Shown here in pieces: positions 33,488 through 45,073 of a stretch of DNA of 64,000 nt. How positions within the stretch are numbered: the first letter of the stretch is position 1; every line of letters starts with the position of its first letter. The position numbers and the translations under genes were made by a program. Source of the DNA: Agaricus subrufescens (lineage: Eukaryota; Basidiomycota; Agaricomycetes; Agaricales; Agaricaceae); the NCBI GenBank assembly GCA_029945375.1, contig CM057062.1, positions 3,053,564 through 3,117,563 on the forward strand. The letters run 5' to 3'. The notes beneath the pieces were generated by a model. The model saw only the letters and a list, made by a program, of their open reading frames with translations. It was not told where the DNA came from and did no database searches.

Positions 33488-35964
33488 ATGCGTCCTCAGA
33501 AGAAAAGAGATAAGTTCAAGGTGTGGTTGTCGAGTTTCTTTCCCTCAAGGAAGGTGACACGTGTTGGTAAGTGTATCCCTACTGGCACGCTATAAATCCA
33601 ATTAGAACCATGCTCATGCCATGCAGGATCAGGGGGCTTCTTTGAGAATGCGGAAAGCTTCGCTGTGAAAGATTCCAACATGACGTCTATACGAGGAGAT
33701 CAACATAATACCAATAATACGGTGAACAATACGACTGTGAACAACCCAGTGTTCAACGTGCAAGGCGATCACAGCACTGTGACACAGAGTAGGTAAATCC
33801 TGTATTCGAACTTCTACTCGCGCTTATTTGTTCTTCGTTGAGTCATGAATGTTCTTTCGCGACATATCATCCAGGGCGCTGCTCATGATTCCTCCGCTCG
33901 TTCCCCTCCTCCACGCTGCCATCCTGACACTCGTATCAAGTTAATTGCCCGCCTTATTGCCTGGTTCGAGGGCCAAGGGCCACAGGAACTGCTATTATGG
34001 ATCACCGGTCCTGCTGGTGTCGGGAAATCGGCTATCGTCCAGACATTTGCCGAGTATCTCGCAAAATCAAAATCCCTCGGAGCGTCCATATTCATCTCCC
34101 GGCCCAACAAGCGCAACAACCCAAATAGCATCTTCATCACCATCGCCTACCAGCTGGCTACTCGGATCGAGGCATATCGTAAATATGTCGTCGAGCGAAT
34201 CAGTCTCGATCTGGAACTGTTACGCGGAGATATGGATGCCCAATTCGCAACGTTTATCGTCGAGCCGTTTGTAGAGAGGAAGATTGGAGCTGGTGGTAAA
34301 CGATGGGGTATACTGCTGGACGGGCTTGATGAACTTCGGGGAGAGGACGCACAACGCAACATTATCCATCTCATCAGCACCTTTGTACAAAAGCACCGGG
34401 GCACCCCTCTTGTCTGGATAATATCCAGTCGTCCTGAATCGCATATATCTAATGCGTTTGATGATGATGACGTGCGTGGCAGTTACGCGACAGAATACAT
34501 TCCTATCGACTCGACGGAAGCGTGCGAGGATGTCGACCGCTTTTTGCGATCAACCTTCAAGGTGATAAAGAAGCAATACCGACAGTCCGTTCCGACCGAC
34601 TGGCCCAGCGATACAGACTTCTTGGTGCTAACGGCTGCTGCTTCGGGCCTTTTCGTGTATGCGCAAGTAGTAATGGAGTTCATCAGAGATCCGGACCACG
34701 GCGATCCCGCCTTGCGATTCGAGATCCTGATATCAGTTATCAGCCGTTCCAATGTTGTTCCAACGAAAGAGAACCCATTTGTCCATTTGGATGTGCTCTA
34801 CCACGAAATCCTTTCTTCTATCCCTTCCGCTCTATGGCCGACAGCCCAGCTGTTACTTGGATTCACTATCCACGAAATATCTGCTCTTCCTCTGCCAAGG
34901 TTCAGGACCCTCGGGGGGATGTCTATACTCTTCAGCCCCAGCCGAAATACGGTCTATGCATCTCTAATCAAGTGCCGATCTGCGCTAAAGATACCAGATT
35001 GGAAAGTTGCGCATAAGGAGAAGTTGACGTTCCTTCATGCATCATTTGCCGACTACCTCAAAGACTCAAGTCGATCCGGAGAATTTTATGTTGGTGACGA
35101 GGACGCCATTGAGAGAGTGGTAGCATTGAGCCTTGTAAAACTTTGGAATAAATGTAGCGGAGACGATGTTGCACCAGGTACGTATGGTGTGTTAGTTTTT
35201 ATACAGACTGTTGACTTTAGAATCGTTTCAGCATTAATTGAATCTACATGGCTTCAGTATTGCTCAAAGGTTGTTGGCGAGAGGCCGTCATCGGCAGTTG
35301 CAAAATTCCATGCAATACTCTTCCATGACATGGTTTCCTCTATTGCACAGTTTCCACACCACATTTCGACCACACGACCAAACTCTGCTTGTTATGAGCA
35401 GCCGCTATTCCACATCCACATGGCCAAGCTATTATACAATCTCCTTCCGGAAGATTTGGCTAAATTTGTTGAATATGAGGTACATAACCCCGGAACTCTT
35501 GATTTCGGACCCGAGAGTCATATTTTCACAGTATAATTTCGGCAATGATATAACCCTCTCAAGCGGTGATATAACACTTTGCCGGAAAGGACAGATCGGA
35601 AGCCTCAACTTTGAACACCTTGACTGGCAAGGGTTGACCCCGACGAATGTTTCTGAAGGACAAACGGGCAAGATCTTTAAGGAGACAGGCTGGATACAAC
35701 ATCGGGTAAGTGTGCCCATTTTGCTAAGATTGAACCACGTTGACGATGTTTTCATCTTTCTGTAAGCCGCGTTCAAGTGCTGAATTAAAGACATTTGTAT
35801 CCGGGCTAGAAGACATTCAGCGGGGCGCACCCGAAGTCGAGGTTGTTGTTTTCGGAGGTGTACCGAGTGAGCAAGTGGTAGTCTTTAAACATCAAGCGAT
35901 AATCTTTAAACATCAAGCGGTAATTGGGATACGCTCGTATTATGCAGTTCCTTATCCCGAATAG
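33488..35964 (+). CDS. NACHT NLR-like protein, unit 7, 731 aa, intact
   Basis: Six exons: 33488-33566, 33627-33788, 33843-35177, 35232-35479, 35532-35705 and 35767-35964; phases agree. Exon 1 gives MRPQKKRDKFKVWLSSFF. Exon 2 has an extended linker (SIRGDQ, NNTVNNTTVNNPV, NVQGDHSTVTQ). Exon 3 has GPAGVGKSAIV, ILLDGLDEL and IISSRPES, with VIKKQYRQS shared only with unit 8. Exon 5 has an insertion (DITLSSGDITL). In exon 6 the segment before YYAVPYPE is an internal duplication (IFKHQA twice). Units 7 and 8 share promoter, leader, coding style and 3' flank, so they arose from one whole-unit duplication. Confidence 0.85.
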
Positions 35965-37073
35965 TTGTATATAGAGCCATTTTTGTGGCCAATTGCTTAC
36001 AACCTTTTCTCTACGTACTCGCGGCCGTCTCCGACATCTTTTTTATCAGGGTTTGAATATCGTGAATAACAGGTAGTGAACAAGTCTATCGAAGTTAGAG
36101 GGTTATAAAAGGCATTTTAACTCGATCTTGCCCAGATAACTTGATCTGGGAGCAGACAAATCTTCCATGGATGCGGGTCTCGCCGTTTATCTGTGATCTA
36201 CGATTTTGGATCCGGTTTTGTATGGGAGGAATGTGACTCAAAACCTGGTTCATTTACTATATTAGAGGGTATCACACCCATACTAAGGAGCAACTCATGC
36301 TTGAGGTTATCGATAACTAACTGCAAGTTGGTTTCCCGACTGATGATGACTTTGTCTTGCCTAGCAGTCGTGTTTCGCTCTGAACTTTCTATGGGCTTCC
36401 CCCCACTTCATGGCGTGATTCTCAACAAACTTCTCAGCTACATCGGAGCGGACAGGATTTCGAAGTTGCTGGGACGTATGTCGCCAACCTAGACCCCTCA
36501 TATCTGGAACAAAGATGCGAAAGCCCAGCTGTATTGGTGAACATGACTCCTACCTTCTCTGCATATGACGCGAACGACCTGGCCTGTGCTTGAAACACCA
36601 CCTTCAATACCTCTTTCAGTCGCCTCTTCTTTTGATACAAATCTAAGGCAGACAAGATCGAGAGAGAGGACTACAAATAGGATTGTATGTATGGTTGACA
36701 TCGAGGCTGACGTAGATTACATAAAGCATGGTTCCGGCCTAAGAATAACTCACTTTTACCCACGTCAACGCGTCAATCAACCACCTATACGTTGGCCTGA
36801 AGTGACCGGATCTGGAGCACACGAGGAAGAAGGCCGGCAAAAGGCTCATCGCGCTCCGACAAAAACTGAGAGCGGCATCCTTTACAGAAAGCGGGTCACG
36901 TTTGAAGAGGGAAGAAGGAATGTCTTCCTCAGCGTCTATTGTCAGAAGATGGCTTCTTGGAGGATGCCGAGCGCCCTGCACTTTGCCTTGCACGTTATCG
37001 ATTCGGGCAGTGCCTCGAGGCACATCCTTCTTTCCTCCCACTAGCACCACCACCACCTCCCTTCCTATACAAA
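35965..37073. other. Intergenic between NLR units 7 and 8
   Basis: No gene is supported. The block at about 36160-36430 (GGATGCGGGTCTCGC…) is repeated at about 40030-40330 after unit 8, and 36710-37073 is repeated at about 33110-33487 before unit 7. In the minus strand the repeated block reads …SNI(A/V)(D/N)E… and DK(Q/R)RDPHPW, possibly a relic of a convergent gene. Confidence 0.5.
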
Positions 37074-39556
37074 ATGCCGCCTCGGAAGAAAAGAGATAAA
37101 CTCAGGGTGTGGTTTTCGAGTTTCTTTCCATCAAGGAAGGCGACACGTGTTGGCAAGTGCTCCATGACTAGTGCTCTATGGATCTGATTAGAGCTTCGCT
37201 CATGCCATGCAGAATCAGGAGGCTTCTTTGAGAATGCAGAAGGCATCGCCGTGAAAGATTCCATCATGACATCTATACGAGGAGATCAACATAATACCAA
37301 TAATACGGTGAACAATTCGGTGAACAATACGACGGTGAACAATCAGGTGAACAATGCGACAGTAAACACTCAGGTATTCAACATGCAAGGTGACCACACC
37401 ACGGTGACACAGAGTAGGTAAATCCCATATTCATTCTACTCGAGCTTATTTCTGCTTTGTCAAGTCATGAGTTTTCTGTCGCAACATATCATCCAAGGCG
37501 CTGCTCATGATTCCTCCGCTCGCTCCCCTCCTCCACGCTGTCATCCTGACACTCGTGTCAAGTTAATCGCTCGTATTACTGCCTGGTTCGAGGGTCAAGG
37601 GCCACAGGAACTGCTATTATGGATCACCGGTCCTGCTGGTGTCGGGAAATCAGCCATCGTTCAGACATTTGCCGAGTATCTCGCCAAGTCAAAATCCCTT
37701 GGTGCATCCGTATTCATATCTCGCCCGAACAAGCGAAATAACCCAAATGGCGTCTTCATCACAATCGCCTATCAGCTAGCTACTCGGATCGAAGCATATC
37801 GCAAATATGTCGTCGAGCGAATTGGCCTCGATCCAGAACTGTTGCGTGGAGATATGGATGCCCAGTTTGCGACGTTTATCGTTGAGCCGTTTGTAGAGAG
37901 GAAGATTGGAGCTGGCGGTAAACGATGGGGTATATTGCTGGATGGTCTTGATGAACTCCGGGGAGAGGACGCGCAACGCAACATCATTCATCTGATCAGC
38001 ACCTTTGTGCACGGCCACCGCGACACCCCTCTTGTCTGGATAATATCCAGTCGTCCTGAATCGCACATATCCAATGCGTTTGATGATGATGACGTGCGTG
38101 GCAGTTATACGGCAGAGTACATTCCTATCGACTCGACCGAAGCATGCGAGGATGTCGAGCGCTTTTTGCGGTCAACCTTCAAGGTGATAAAGAAGCAATA
38201 CCGACAATCCGTTCCAACAGAATGGCCTAGCAATACAGACTTCTTGGTGCTGACGGCTGCTGCTTCGGGCCTTTTCGTGTATGCGCAAGTGGTGATGGAG
38301 TTCATCAGAGATCCAGATCATGGCGATCCCGCTTTGCGATTCGAAATCCTGATATCTGTCATCAGCCGTTCCAATGTTGTTCCAACGAAAGAGAACCCAT
38401 TTGTCCATCTAGATGTGCTCTATCACGAAATTCTTTCTTCTATCCCACCCGCACTATGGCCGACAGCCAAACTGTTACTTGGATTCACGGTTCAAGAGAT
38501 AGATGGGCTTCCTCTGCGCGCGTTCAGAACCCTCAGAGGGATGTCTATACTTTTCAGCCTGAACCGGAATACCGTTTACGCATCTCTAACCAAGTGTCGG
38601 TCGGCGCTCAAAATACCGGATTGGAAGGCCGCACATAAAGAGAAGTTGACGTTCCTTCATGCATCACTTGCCGACTACCTCAAAGATTCTAGTCGGTCCA
38701 GGGAATATTATGTTGGTGACATCAAGGACATCGAGAGAGTGGTGGCGTCGAACCTTGTAGAACTTTGGAAGAAATGTAGCGACGATGACGTTGCACCAGG
38801 TACGTACATTATTGCCGGTCTCTATACAGAATGTTAACCTTATATTTGTTTCAGCATTAATCGAATCTGCATGGCTCCAATATTGCTCAAAAGTTGGCGG
38901 CGAGAAGCCGTCATCGGCAGTTGCAAAATTCCATGCAACACTCTTCAATGACATAGTTTACTCTATTGCAAAGTTTCCACGCCGCATTTACGACCAGCCA
39001 CATGCTGACATATACGAGCTGCCACTACTGGAGGTCCACATGGCCAGGCTATGTTACAATCTTCTCGCGAAAGACTTGGGTGATTTTGTTGGCTTTGAGG
39101 TAAATAACCCTAGAATTCTTGGTTTCGATCCTGACCCTAACTACTTTCAGTGTGGTTTGGGCCTCATTGTACTCTCAAGCAATAATATAATGCTTTGCCG
39201 GATAGTACAGATTGGAAGCCTCAACTTTGAACACCTTGACTGGAAAGGGATGAACCCAGCTAAAGCTTACGAAGGGCAAACGGGCAAGGTTTTTAAGGAG
39301 ACAGGTTGGATCCTGCATCGAGTAAGTGTGTCCACTTTGCTAAGATTTGAACCCCCTGACGATGTTTTCATCTTCCGGACAGCCGCGTTCAAGTGCTGAA
39401 TTAAAAACATTTGTGTCTGAGCTAGAAGACCTTCAGCGAAGCTCACCGGAACTCGAGGTTGCTTTTTTCGGAGGCGTACCGAGTGGGCGAGTGGTAATCT
39501 TTAAACATACGGTAAACGGAACTTTGGTATTTTACGCAATTCCTTATCCCGAATAG
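37074..39556 (+). CDS. NACHT NLR-like protein, unit 8, 734 aa, intact
   Basis: Six exons: 37074-37152, 37213-37413, 37465-38799, 38855-39099, 39151-39321 and 39383-39556; the frame is open. Intron 1 uses a GC donor (GTTG|GCAAGT), where unit 7 has GTAAGT. Exon 2 is the longest of the array (201 nt), with five or six Val-Asn-Asn-type repeats between SIRGDQ and NMQGDHTTVTQ. The NACHT motifs are GPAGVGKSAIV, ILLDGLDEL and IISSRPES. Exon 6 has the unit-specific segment KHTVNGTLVF before YAIPYPE. Intron 3 is 55 nt here, so read-through would break the frame. Intron 4 is 51 nt without a stop. It is the last unit before the palindromic element. Confidence 0.85.
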
Positions 39557-41201
39557 TTGTATACAGAGATTCTTTATGGTCAATTACTCTCAACCTTTCC
39601 TCTCCGTATTAGTGGCTGTCTCCAACATCTTTTTCATCATGCTTCTGAGATCGTGAAGAATAGTAAATAATCAATTGTATCAAAATTAAGTGGGTGTAAA
39701 GGTTATTTTTACACGATGTTGCCTAGGTACTTTGATCTTCTACCTGACAAAACCTTCCGTAGCCACTTCCAAGAATTTTGCAGCGACACAATAACTATGA
39801 TATATAACACATTTTCCGGCCATAGGCTGCCCTCACAAGCCCTGACCTCATTGCCCGCGTTCGCCCATCCCCCGATATAACTTCTGAAACGTCCAGTCAA
39901 ATGCGCCTCAATGGGTTTATCTAGCAGATTATAACGATGATGGCAAAGCCAGTTGATAGTTTCAGTTGATTGTAGATGCACTCAATATCGAAGTTGAGAG
40001 TCCAGAAGCATTCAGAGACGTCATCATGGAGGGGAGATGAGTCCTCCACGGATGCGGGTCTCGCTGCTTATCTGCGATCTTCAGTGTTGTATGTGATTTT
40101 GCATGGGAGGAACGTGACGAACCTAGTTCATCTGCTATGTTAGAGGGTATCACACCTATACTGAGTAGCAATACGCACTCGAGGTTATTAACATCTAGAT
40201 GCAAGTCGTCTTCCCGACCGGTGATGATTTTGTCTTGCTTCACGGTCGTCCCTAAGTCGTCTCTACCGTTTCTTTAATGTTGCTCTGGACCTTCTACGGG
40301 TTTCCCCAAGCTTCATGGTGCGGCCCTAAACAAACTTCTCAGCCCCCATCAGACAGACTCTCGAATAAGTCGTTCTTCGTTAGACATGGCAATAGTCAAT
40401 GACAAAATCGGTGATGAATAGACAGATTCTGCTAGAGCACCAAGATGTTTACGAATAAGGAGATTACCGGCTAAACCAAGACAGCCAACGGCTTGGGTAG
40501 GCGAAGAATTGAGGAGTCAGACGTCATCAGATGCGAACACATTAGCAATACCTGCATCAGAAGAGAAAAAATTGGCTTTTGATCGCAAGACCAAAATTGA
40601 GGCCATTACTAGTGTGTTTAGTGAGTAAGCACTAGGCAATCGGCCAACGTGTTGGACAGTCTCACAAATGCGATTGTGCAGGTTTTTCGAGTGATAGGTG
40701 TCATTTTTAGCGGCCTAGGGTACTCCTCGCTGATGAGGGCCACGAGAAATCGATCCTCCAGCATATGTTCTGACCACAGCGTTCATCGTATGCGCCCCGT
40801 GCTGCTATCTTGTTCCTGATTTCTGGGGGATTGGGTATGGCTGTGTCGACGATTCGGTGCGAAAATCTGGGACATCGAACCTTGCTGGGGAGTATCTAGT
40901 GCATATAGGAAGAAAGTGCTTTGCGTACTTGGGTCTGAATGTTGTTGTTAAAGCGGTCGCACTAGTATGAAGACAACCAGGACAGCCAAATGAGGTGGAT
41001 CCCATAAAGTGCTCGCCAGCGTAGAAGAGCTTGCTTTAAGAGTTGAGCGGATTTGTTTCTCAATGCGGGCCCAAGATCGAGGAAACCTGGAGAGCATGAG
41101 CGGGGCAAATCATCGCCGAAGCACGTGTGTTCCCAGGTTCCGGGATGCAGTGGGCAGGCAAGCAAGTTTGTTCGACGAGGACATCCAAAAAAAGAAACTC
41201 G
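39557..41201. other. Intergenic between NLR unit 8 and the palindrome
   Basis: No intact gene. A minus-strand frame (39981-39709) contains VLYIIVIVSLQNSWKWLRKV, similar to the hydrophobic frame after unit 2. The segment 40030-40330 repeats 36160-36430. From about 40930 to 41211 the sequence is homologous to about 48490-48681 after unit 9. Confidence 0.5.
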
Positions 41202-41211
41202 GATCAATTCA
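41202..41211. repeat. Candidate 10-bp target site duplication, left copy
   Basis: GATCAATTCA immediately left of the palindromic element. The identical decamer lies at 45064-45073. The related intergenic sequence after unit 9 has a single copy (48672-48681) in the context CTCGGATCAATTCAACA. Confidence 0.6.
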
Positions 41212-41324
41212 CATAGCTGATTTATGTATACTGTACATAAGGCATACAGCTGGCTGTACAAACCACATACAGCTGGCTGTACAAACCACATACAGCCAGC
41301 TGTACATTTAGGTGCCAGGGAGTA

Positions 41325-41815
41325 GAATTCTACTGCACTGGGGCTATTGAGGGCAGTAGAATTCTACTGTAGTAGAGATGTTGTGCAGTAGAATTCACTG
41401 TAGTAGAGATGTTGTAGGCAGAGAATTCTACTGTGTAGGGACATTGTGAGCAGTAGAATTCTACTGAAGAGGGATTGTGAGCAGTAGAATTCTACTGTAA
41501 TAGAGATGTTGTGGCCAGTAGATTTCTACTGTAGTAGGGACATTGTGGGCAGTAGAATTCTACTGTAGTAGGCAAGTTGTGAGCAGTAGAATTTTACTGT
41601 AGTAGGCAAGTTGTGAGCAGTAGAATTCTACTGTAGTAGGCAAGTTGTGAGCAGTAGAATTCTACTACAGTAGGAATGTTGTGGACAGTAGAATTCTACT
41701 ACAGTGGGAATGTTGTGGACAGTAGAATTCTAGTGCAGTTAGGATGTTGTGGCCAGTAGAATTCTACTGGACTGGGCAAATTGTAGTCAGTAGAATTCTA
41801 CTGCACTAGGAATAT
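41325..41815. repeat. 34-bp tandem repeats, left arm (about 15 copies)
   Basis: The unit is roughly CAGTAGAATTCTACTGTAGT followed by a variable AGGCAAGTTGTGAG-type spacer. The core AGTAGAATTCTACT is itself a perfect 14-bp palindrome containing GAATTC. About 15 copies, some degenerate. Confidence 0.9.
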
Positions 41816-41824
41816 TGTGGATTA

Positions 41825-42115
41825 CAAATAAAGATCATCAGTACATCATTGATATTATCAATTGTTACTCATCAACTGATTATATCAGCCATCAATGCAT
41901 CACACATCACATCACTGCATCACTCTGGCCATCAATTATTACCCATCAACTGATTACATCAGCCATCACTGCATCACACATCACATCACTGCATCACTTT
42001 GGCCATCAATAATCCCATCAGCAATCCCATCAATACATCACATATCACATCACTACATCACTCTGGCCATCAAAGATCCCATCAACAATCCCATCAATGC
42101 CATCAGAGTAGTAAT
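41825..42115. repeat. CATCA-rich tandem repeats, left arm
   Basis: Degenerate repeats of the type CATCACATCACTGCATCACT followed by (C/T)TGGCCATCAA, mirrored at about 44003-44293 in the right arm. Confidence 0.85.
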
Positions 42116-44304
42116 ACAATAAATGGTTGCTCAATTGCTGGTCATTGGCTGGCTCAATTAGTATGAAACTTGAAATATGCAGTAATATACATGATATCTC
42201 TATATATATGCAATATTATGTGGTACCAATCAGTATATTGCCTGATATGGCAGCGCTTTTCCAGGAAACAAAAAGGGCTGCTGTGGGCGCATTTCTGGGT
42301 CCCTCTAGTTGTAAAGAAAATCGATGGAAAGCGTTACTAAAGGGCTTTCCAACGAGCATAATTACGCAATGTGTGGTGAAGAATTGGGAAAGATACAAAC
42401 CAATTACATCTTTGATACAAAAAGAGCTGTTGTGGGTGCATTTTATGGTCAATTTATTTTAAGTGTATATCAGTGGAAAGCTGTTCAAAGAAGCTTTTGA
42501 TTGAATGTAGTTACAGAATGTTTCAACTGGAAACCAGCTAGATATGAGCCAGTTCCACTTTGATGACAAATGGGCTGCTGTGAGCGCATTCCTAGACTAC
42601 CATAAATGAAATGTACACCGCTGGAAAGCGTTTAAAAAGGGCTTTTCAACGAGTATACTTACATAGTGTTTGGATAAGAAATGGGAAAGATATGAACAGA
42701 TTACACTTTGGGTAGAAACAGAAAGAGATTGATTTTTAGCAAGCTGGATATTGAGCATAATACCACCAGACACTGTATGCGTCTGCTGTACATGGTTATC
42801 TAACTATTGCAAGTAAGAGCTAATGAATTGACCAAGAGGATAAGGCTCTAGAAGCTAAAGAATTATTTGCATTTTGAGAGTAGGAAATACACTTTATCTA
42901 CACAAGCTGTCTATAATATCTGCTTGTAAAAGCATGTAGCAGTAGCTCCCAGTCATCCCTATTGAATGCAAAAAACCACTTGTTGATTGATCAAGAGATG
43001 AGGGAGATAGAGCTGAAAAAGCGTTCAAAAGCAAGAAGAGCATGAAATAGATCAAAGAACTATGAGCATATACATGTACTAGTCATGTCTAAGTTGCCTT
43101 TTTTCATGTATCTACCTCACTTCTTAATCAATCAACAAGTGGTTTTTTGCATTCAATAGGGATGATTGGGAGCTACTGCTACATGCTTTTACAAGCAGAT
43201 ATTATAGACAGCTTGTGTAGATAAAGTGTATTTCCTACTCTCAAAATGCAAATAATTCTTTAGCTTCTAGAGCCTTATCCTCTTGGTCAATTCATTAGCT
43301 CTTACTTGCAATAGTTAGATAACCATGTACAGCAGACGCATACAGTGTCTGGTGGTATTATGCTCAATATCCAGCTTGCTAAAAATCAATCTCTTTCTGT
43401 TTCTACCCAAAGTGTAATCTGTTCATATCTTTCCCATTTCTTATCCAAACACTATGTAAGTATACTCGTTGAAAAGCCCTTTTTAAACGCTTTCCAGCGG
43501 TGTACATTTCATTTATGGTAGTCTAGGAATGCGCTCACAGCAGCCCATTTGTCATCAAAGTGGAACTGGCTCATATCTAGCTGGTTTCCAGTTGAAACAT
43601 TCTGTAACTACATTCAATCAAAAGCTTCTTTGAACAGCTTTCCACTGATATACACTTAAAATAAATTGACCATAAAATGCACCCACAACAGCTCTTTTTG
43701 TATCAAAGATGTAATTGGTTTGTATCTTTCCCAATTCTTCACCACACATTGCGTAATTATGCTCGTTGGAAAGCCCTTTAGTAACGCTTTCCATCGATTT
43801 TCTTTACAACTAGAGGGACCCAGAAATGCGCCCACAGCAGCCCTTTTTGTTTCCTGGAAAAGCGCTGCCATATCAGGCAATATACTGATTGGTACCACAT
43901 AATATTGCATATATATAGAGATATCATGTATATTACTGCATATTTCAAGTTTCATACTAATTGAGCCAGCCAATGACCAGCAATTGAGCAACCATTTATT
44001 GTATTACTACTCTGATGGCATTGATGGGATTGTTGATGGGATCTTTGATGGCCAGAGTGATGTAGTGATGTGATATGTGATGTATTGATGGGATTGCTGA
44101 TGGGATTATTGATGGCCAAAGTGATGCAGTGATGTGATGTGTGATGCAGTGATGGCTGATGTAATCAGTTGATGGGTAATAATTGATGGCCAGAGTGATG
44201 CAGTGATGTGATGTGTGATGCATTGATGGCTGATATAATCAGTTGATGAGTAACAATTGATAATATCAATGATGTACTGATGATCTTTATTTGTAATCCA
44301 CAAT

Positions 44305-44975
44305 ATTCCTAGTGCAGTAGAATTCTACTAACTACAATTTGCCCAGTCCAGTAGAATTCTACTGGCCACAACATCCTAACTGCACTAGAATTCTACTGTC
44401 CACAACATTCCCACTGTAGTAGAATTCTACTGTCCACAACATTCCTACTGTAGTAGAATTCTACTGCTCACAACTTGCCTACTACAGTAGAATTCTACTG
44501 CTCACAACTTGCCTACTACAGTAAAATTCTACTGCTCACAACTTGCCTACTACAGTAAAATTCTACTGCTCACAACTTGCCTACTACAGTAGAATTCTAC
44601 CACCCATAATGTCCCTACTACAGTAGAATTCTACTGCCCACAATGTCCCTACTACAGTAGAAATCTACTGGCCACAACATCTCTATTACAGTAGAATTCT
44701 ACTGCTCACAATATCCCTACTACAGTAGAATTCTACTGCCCACAATATCCCTACTACAGTAGAATTCTACTGCCCACAATATCCCTACTACAGTAGAATT
44801 CTACTGCCCACAATATCCCTACTACAGTAGAATTCTACTGCCCACAATATCCCTACTACAGTAGAATTCTACTGCTCACAATGTCCCTACTACAGTAGAA
44901 TTCTACTGCCTACAACATCTCTACTACAGTAGAATTCTACTACCCACAATAGCCCCAGTGCAGTAGAATTCTACT
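44305..44975. repeat. 34-bp tandem repeats, right arm (about 20 copies)
   Basis: Inverted counterpart of the left repeat block with about five more copies, several of them identical (GCCCACAATATCCC spacer, four in a row near 44735-44860). This accounts for the roughly 150-bp longer right arm and points to local expansion. Confidence 0.9.
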
Positions 44976-45063
44976 CCCTGGCACCTAAATGTACAGCTGG
45001 CTGTATGTGGTTTGTACAGCCAGCTGTATGCCTTATGTACAGTATACATCAGTCCCCTACCCC

Positions 45064-45073
45064 GATCAATTCA
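45064..45073. repeat. Candidate 10-bp target site duplication, right copy
   Basis: GATCAATTCA directly right of the palindromic element, identical to 41202-41211. Confidence 0.6.

Larger units (their letters stand above)
41212..45063. mobile_element. Long palindromic (foldback) element, 3.85 kb
   Basis: The left arm (about 41217-43010) and right arm (about 43108-45052) are inverted copies around a spacer of about 100 bp centred near 43059. From 41815 to 44303 the arms are collinear without indels: any position x pairs with 86118 minus x. The outer ends contain TGTATACTGTACATAAGG and its complement. A 111-codon frame appears identically on both arms (42127-42462 plus, 43656-43991 minus), as expected from symmetry. 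It has no resemblance I recognise and is probably not a gene. Each arm holds, from outside in, a 34-bp tandem repeat block, a CATCA-rich block and three degenerate repeats of about 150-190 bp. No transposase is encoded, so movement would depend on an enzyme supplied in trans. Foldback elements and Mutator-like elements with 8-11 bp duplications are the closest known categories. Confidence 0.75.

Noticed and set aside
42127..43991. Identical 111-codon ORFs on opposite strands as a duplicated gene
   Set aside because: The duplication follows from the palindrome's symmetry. The frame contains degenerate internal repeats of the element and no recognisable domain.
41325..44975. Regular 34-bp spaced repeats resembling a CRISPR array
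   Set aside because: Spacers are not unique, the repeats are degenerate tandem units within a eukaryotic palindromic element, and there are no cas genes. The genome is fungal.
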